Shown: positions 61,783-64,000 of the stretch, piece after piece
Position numbering within the stretch: the first letter of the stretch is position 1
How the letters are laid out: every line of letters starts with the position of its first letter
Assembly (NCBI RefSeq): GCF_049723905.1
Contig: NZ_JBJKFD010000001.1
Span: 4,154,001 to 4,218,000 of the forward strand
Direction of reading: 5' to 3'
Source of the DNA: G963665185 sp049723905
GTDB lineage: Bacteria > Desulfobacterota > Desulfovibrionia > Desulfovibrionales > Desulfovibrionaceae
DNA length: 64,000 bases
Translations under genes and position numbers: made by a program
The notes under the pieces: model-generated
The model's database searches: none
What the model saw: only the letters and a program-made list of their open reading frames with translations
What the model was told of the DNA's origin: nothing

Positions 61783-63468
61783 ATGAAACAATCTGGTTCA
61801 GTCATCTTTTTTCTCCTGGTCCTTACTGGAATGCTCTTTGTACTGTCCTCCTGCGATGGAGGAAATAACAGGCAGGCCGAGGATCGGGACGTTGGGCAAA
61901 CAGCGAATGGGACGGATACAGTCCGTGAACCGAAAGGCCCCCCCGTGCCTGGAGGACGCTTTGTGGAGCCTCTGCTGGGCGACGCGAGCAACCTGATTTC
62001 CATGCTCAGTTCGGACTCGTCTTCATCGGAGATTGCCGACAAAATATTTGTGGCACCGCTCAAGTATAACAGAAATATTGAGCTGGTGCCATGGGCTGCT
62101 GAATCTTTTCAGGTTCTGGATGGGGGCAAGCTGTTGCGCTTCAAGCTGCGCAAAGATATCCGCTGGACCGACGGTAAACCGTTTACGGCCCGGGATGTTG
62201 AATTTACTTATAAAATGATGATCGACCCCAAAACTCCAACCCCTTATAGCGGGGATTATCTTGCAGTCAAGGAATTTCGAAGAACTGGCGACTACTCTTT
62301 CGATGTAATTTACGACAAGGTTTATGCCCGCGCATTGGTTACCTGGGCTCTGGACGTCTATCCGGAACACCTGCTCAAGGGCGAGGACCTCACGAAAACG
62401 ACGTTCGGCCGCCATCCCGTGGGTGCCGGAGCCTATAAGCTGGAAAGCTGGGAAGCCGGCAGCAAGCTGGTTCTTACGGCCAATGATGATTATTTCAAAG
62501 GCAGGCCGTATATTGACCAGATCGTCTACAGCATCATTCCGGATCTGGGCACGCAGTTTCTGGAACTCAAGTCGGGCAACATCGACACCATGTCGCTGAC
62601 GCCCAAGCAGCGGCTGTTTCAGACCAAGGGGCCGGAGTGGGAAAAGAACTTCAATAAGTTCAAGTATCTTTCCTTTGGGTATACGTTTCTTGGGTACAAT
62701 CTTACGCGCCCCATGTTTCAGGACAAGCGGGTGCGCCAGGCCCTCACCATGGCCATCGACAAGCAGGAAATAGTAAAAGGTGTACTCTTCGGTCTGGGCA
62801 TGCCTGCCATGGGGCCGTACAAGCCGGGAACCTGGGCTGCCAACGACAAACTCACTCCCTACGGCTATCATCCGGAAAAGGCGCGTGAACTGTTGCGCCA
62901 GGCAGGCTGGACCGATTCGGACGGAGACGGGGTGCTGGACAAGGACGGCAAGCCGTTTGCCTTTACCATTCTGACCAACCAGGGCAATGAGCAACGCATC
63001 AAAAGCGCCACTATTATTCAGCAGCGGCTCAAGGATGTGGGCATTCAGGTGAATATCCGCACCGTGGAGTGGGCCGCGTTCATCAAGGAATTTGTGAACA
63101 AGGGGCGGTTCGATGCGGTTTTGCTGGCATGGGCCATCACCCAGGACCCGGACAACTACATTGTTTGGCATTCATCCAAGGTGCCGCCCAAGGGGTTGAA
63201 CTTCATCCATTACACCAATGCCGAATTGGACGACCTGCTGGTGCGCGCACGGCAGACGCTGGACCAGGAAAAACGCAGGAAATTGTATTTTCGGGCCCAG
63301 GAAATTCTCCATGAGGAACAGCCCTATACATTTCTGTACGTTGCCTATGCCTTGCCCATTGTACAGGCGCGGGTAAAAAATATACACGAAGCACCTGCAG
63401 GTATTGCGTACAACCAGAATCGCTGGTGGATACCAAAGTCGTTGCAGAGGTTCCACCTCGTGCCGTAG
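61783..63468 (+). CDS. Peptide/oligopeptide ABC transporter substrate-binding lipoprotein
   Basis: A 561-residue SBP_bac_5 protein. The signal (MKQSGSVIFFLLVLTGMLFV) ends with lipobox LSSC, lipidated C24. Family segments include IRWTDGKPFTARDVEFTYKM, GRHPVGAGAYKLESWEAGSK and YHPEKARELLRQAGW. It should bind a peptide or other hydrophobic ligand and deliver it to a permease. No permease or ATPase gene is adjacent, so the partner transporter is elsewhere. AAGG lies about ten bases before the ATG. Confidence 0.9.
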   Translation: MKQSGSVIFFLLVLTGMLFVLSSCDGGNNRQAEDRDVGQTANGTDTVREPKGPPVPGGRFVEPLLGDASNLISMLSSDSSSSEIADKIFVAPLKYNRNIELVPWAAESFQVLDGGKLLRFKLRKDIRWTDGKPFTARDVEFTYKMMIDPKTPTPYSGDYLAVKEFRRTGDYSFDVIYDKVYARALVTWALDVYPEHLLKGEDLTKTTFGRHPVGAGAYKLESWEAGSKLVLTANDDYFKGRPYIDQIVYSIIPDLGTQFLELKSGNIDTMSLTPKQRLFQTKGPEWEKNFNKFKYLSFGYTFLGYNLTRPMFQDKRVRQALTMAIDKQEIVKGVLFGLGMPAMGPYKPGTWAANDKLTPYGYHPEKARELLRQAGWTDSDGDGVLDKDGKPFAFTILTNQGNEQRIKSATIIQQRLKDVGIQVNIRTVEWAAFIKEFVNKGRFDAVLLAWAITQDPDNYIVWHSSKVPPKGLNFIHYTNAELDDLLVRARQTLDQEKRRKLYFRAQEILHEEQPYTFLYVAYALPIVQARVKNIHEAPAGIAYNQNRWWIPKSLQRFHLVP

Positions 63469-63683
63469 GATAGAGGTCGGAAGACACCGCGTGCGTTCGG
63501 GGGGGCGGGTTCGGCTGGATAAGCGAACCCACGGGCGCAGGGGAAGGTGCCTTCCGCCTTGTGCCGAAGTTTCCCCATTGTTCAGATAGTGCCCCCTTTT
63601 TTTTTGGTTTGGCAAGAGAAGAACGAACCGCGAACGGATGTGTCGTCCGGCCGCAACCACATACAAGATCGGCGTCAGTCAAT

Positions 63684-64000
63684 ATGATTCGAATTACCCA
63701 GATACTCGACAAAGTCAGCGAATACATGCCCAATGTGGATCTTTCGCTGTTGCAGCAGGCGCACATATTTGCGGCCACCGCGCATGAAGGGCAGGTTCGC
63801 CTGTCCGGTGAGCCCTATCTTTCCCATCCTCTTTCCGTGGCCATGATTCTGGCCGACATGCACTGGGATTTGGAAACCATCGCGGCCGGCCTTCTGCACG
63901 ATACGGTGGAGGATACCAGCGCAACCATCGAGGACATCCGCGAGTCTTTCGGCGAAGGCGTCTCGCATATCGTGGACGGCGTGACCAAGATAAGCAAGAT
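63684..64000 (+). CDS. RelA/SpoT (p)ppGpp synthetase/hydrolase, N-terminal part
   Basis: The window ends after 105 codons. The product starts MIRITQILDKVSEYMPNVDL and contains the HD hydrolase motifs (HEGQVRLSGEPYLSHPLSVA, LLHDTVEDT with the His-Asp pair). It is the bifunctional Rel/Spo type: the hydrolase motif is intact in the part present. It controls the stringent response. The ribosome site is weak. It follows the peptide-binding lipoprotein after 215 bases that contain a GGGTTCG...CGAACCC hairpin near 63509-63532. Confidence 0.9.
   Translation, partial: MIRITQILDKVSEYMPNVDLSLLQQAHIFAATAHEGQVRLSGEPYLSHPLSVAMILADMHWDLETIAAGLLHDTVEDTSATIEDIRESFGEGVSHIVDGVTKISK

Overview
The window looks like chromosome of a motile, anaerobic, GC-rich deltaproteobacterium, most likely a member of the Desulfovibrionales (sulfate-reducer type). 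This is an inference from gene content: several PAS/Cache chemoreceptors, a sigma-54-driven flagellar hook gene, HemW, a UbiD/LpdD pair, an acetyl-CoA synthetase next to a LytTR regulator, an AmmeMemoRadiSam-type radical SAM enzyme and an amphi-Trp protein. No rRNA, tRNA, CRISPR array or prophage was found. Most of the window is ordinary core genome in short transcription units, frequently convergent, with hairpins or palindromic repeats at gene ends.

Layout. 0-5 kb: a partial unknown gene, hemW, a fetAB-type metal exporter pair, a small zinc-ribbon protein and pepA. 5-7 kb: an isolated flgE behind a textbook sigma-54 promoter. 7-11 kb: two palindromic repeats, then a ParA ATPase, a PAS protein with a degenerate C-terminus, an amphi-Trp protein and a NarL-type regulator. 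11-15.6 kb: surE, an NhaC-type antiporter, a NUDIX hydrolase and small proteins. 15.5-22.4 kb: three consecutive chemoreceptors with near-identical signalling halves and different Cache sensor halves. 22.6-31 kb: a MATE exporter, hisIG, a DegT aminotransferase, a YgdI-like lipoprotein, and azlCD divergent from a MocR regulator. 31-41.3 kb: a fourth, longer receptor, a lipoprotein, an AT-rich islet with a stop-interrupted EVE-like/DUF3883 gene, acs with a LytTR regulator, a hybrid kinase and a CheY-like protein. 41.5-50.4 kb: DinB, lpdD and ubiD, a TPR-PilZ protein, an unusual radical SAM protein, purM and amrS. 50.7-52 kb: a complete IS3-family insertion sequence. 52-64 kb: gadB, an exported protein, a SpoIIE-type phosphatase, a zinc-ribbon membrane protein, a YqiA-like esterase, a SWIM-SNF2 helicase, an oligopeptide-binding lipoprotein and the start of a RelA/SpoT gene.

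Signalling dominates the functional content: four receptors, a hybrid kinase, two response regulators, a LytTR regulator whose receiver lacks its aspartate, a PilZ protein, a SpoIIE phosphatase and a (p)ppGpp enzyme.

The most striking non-coding feature is a family of about eleven long imperfect palindromes (about 70-140 bp). Each has a conserved outer shell and an inner terminator-like hairpin whose two arms differ between copies but still pair. They sit at gene 3' ends, sometimes overlapping the stop codon, and two clusters have undergone tandem duplication. Coordinates of starts were chosen by Shine-Dalgarno spacing and family alignment; functions are by recognition of motifs, without database searches.
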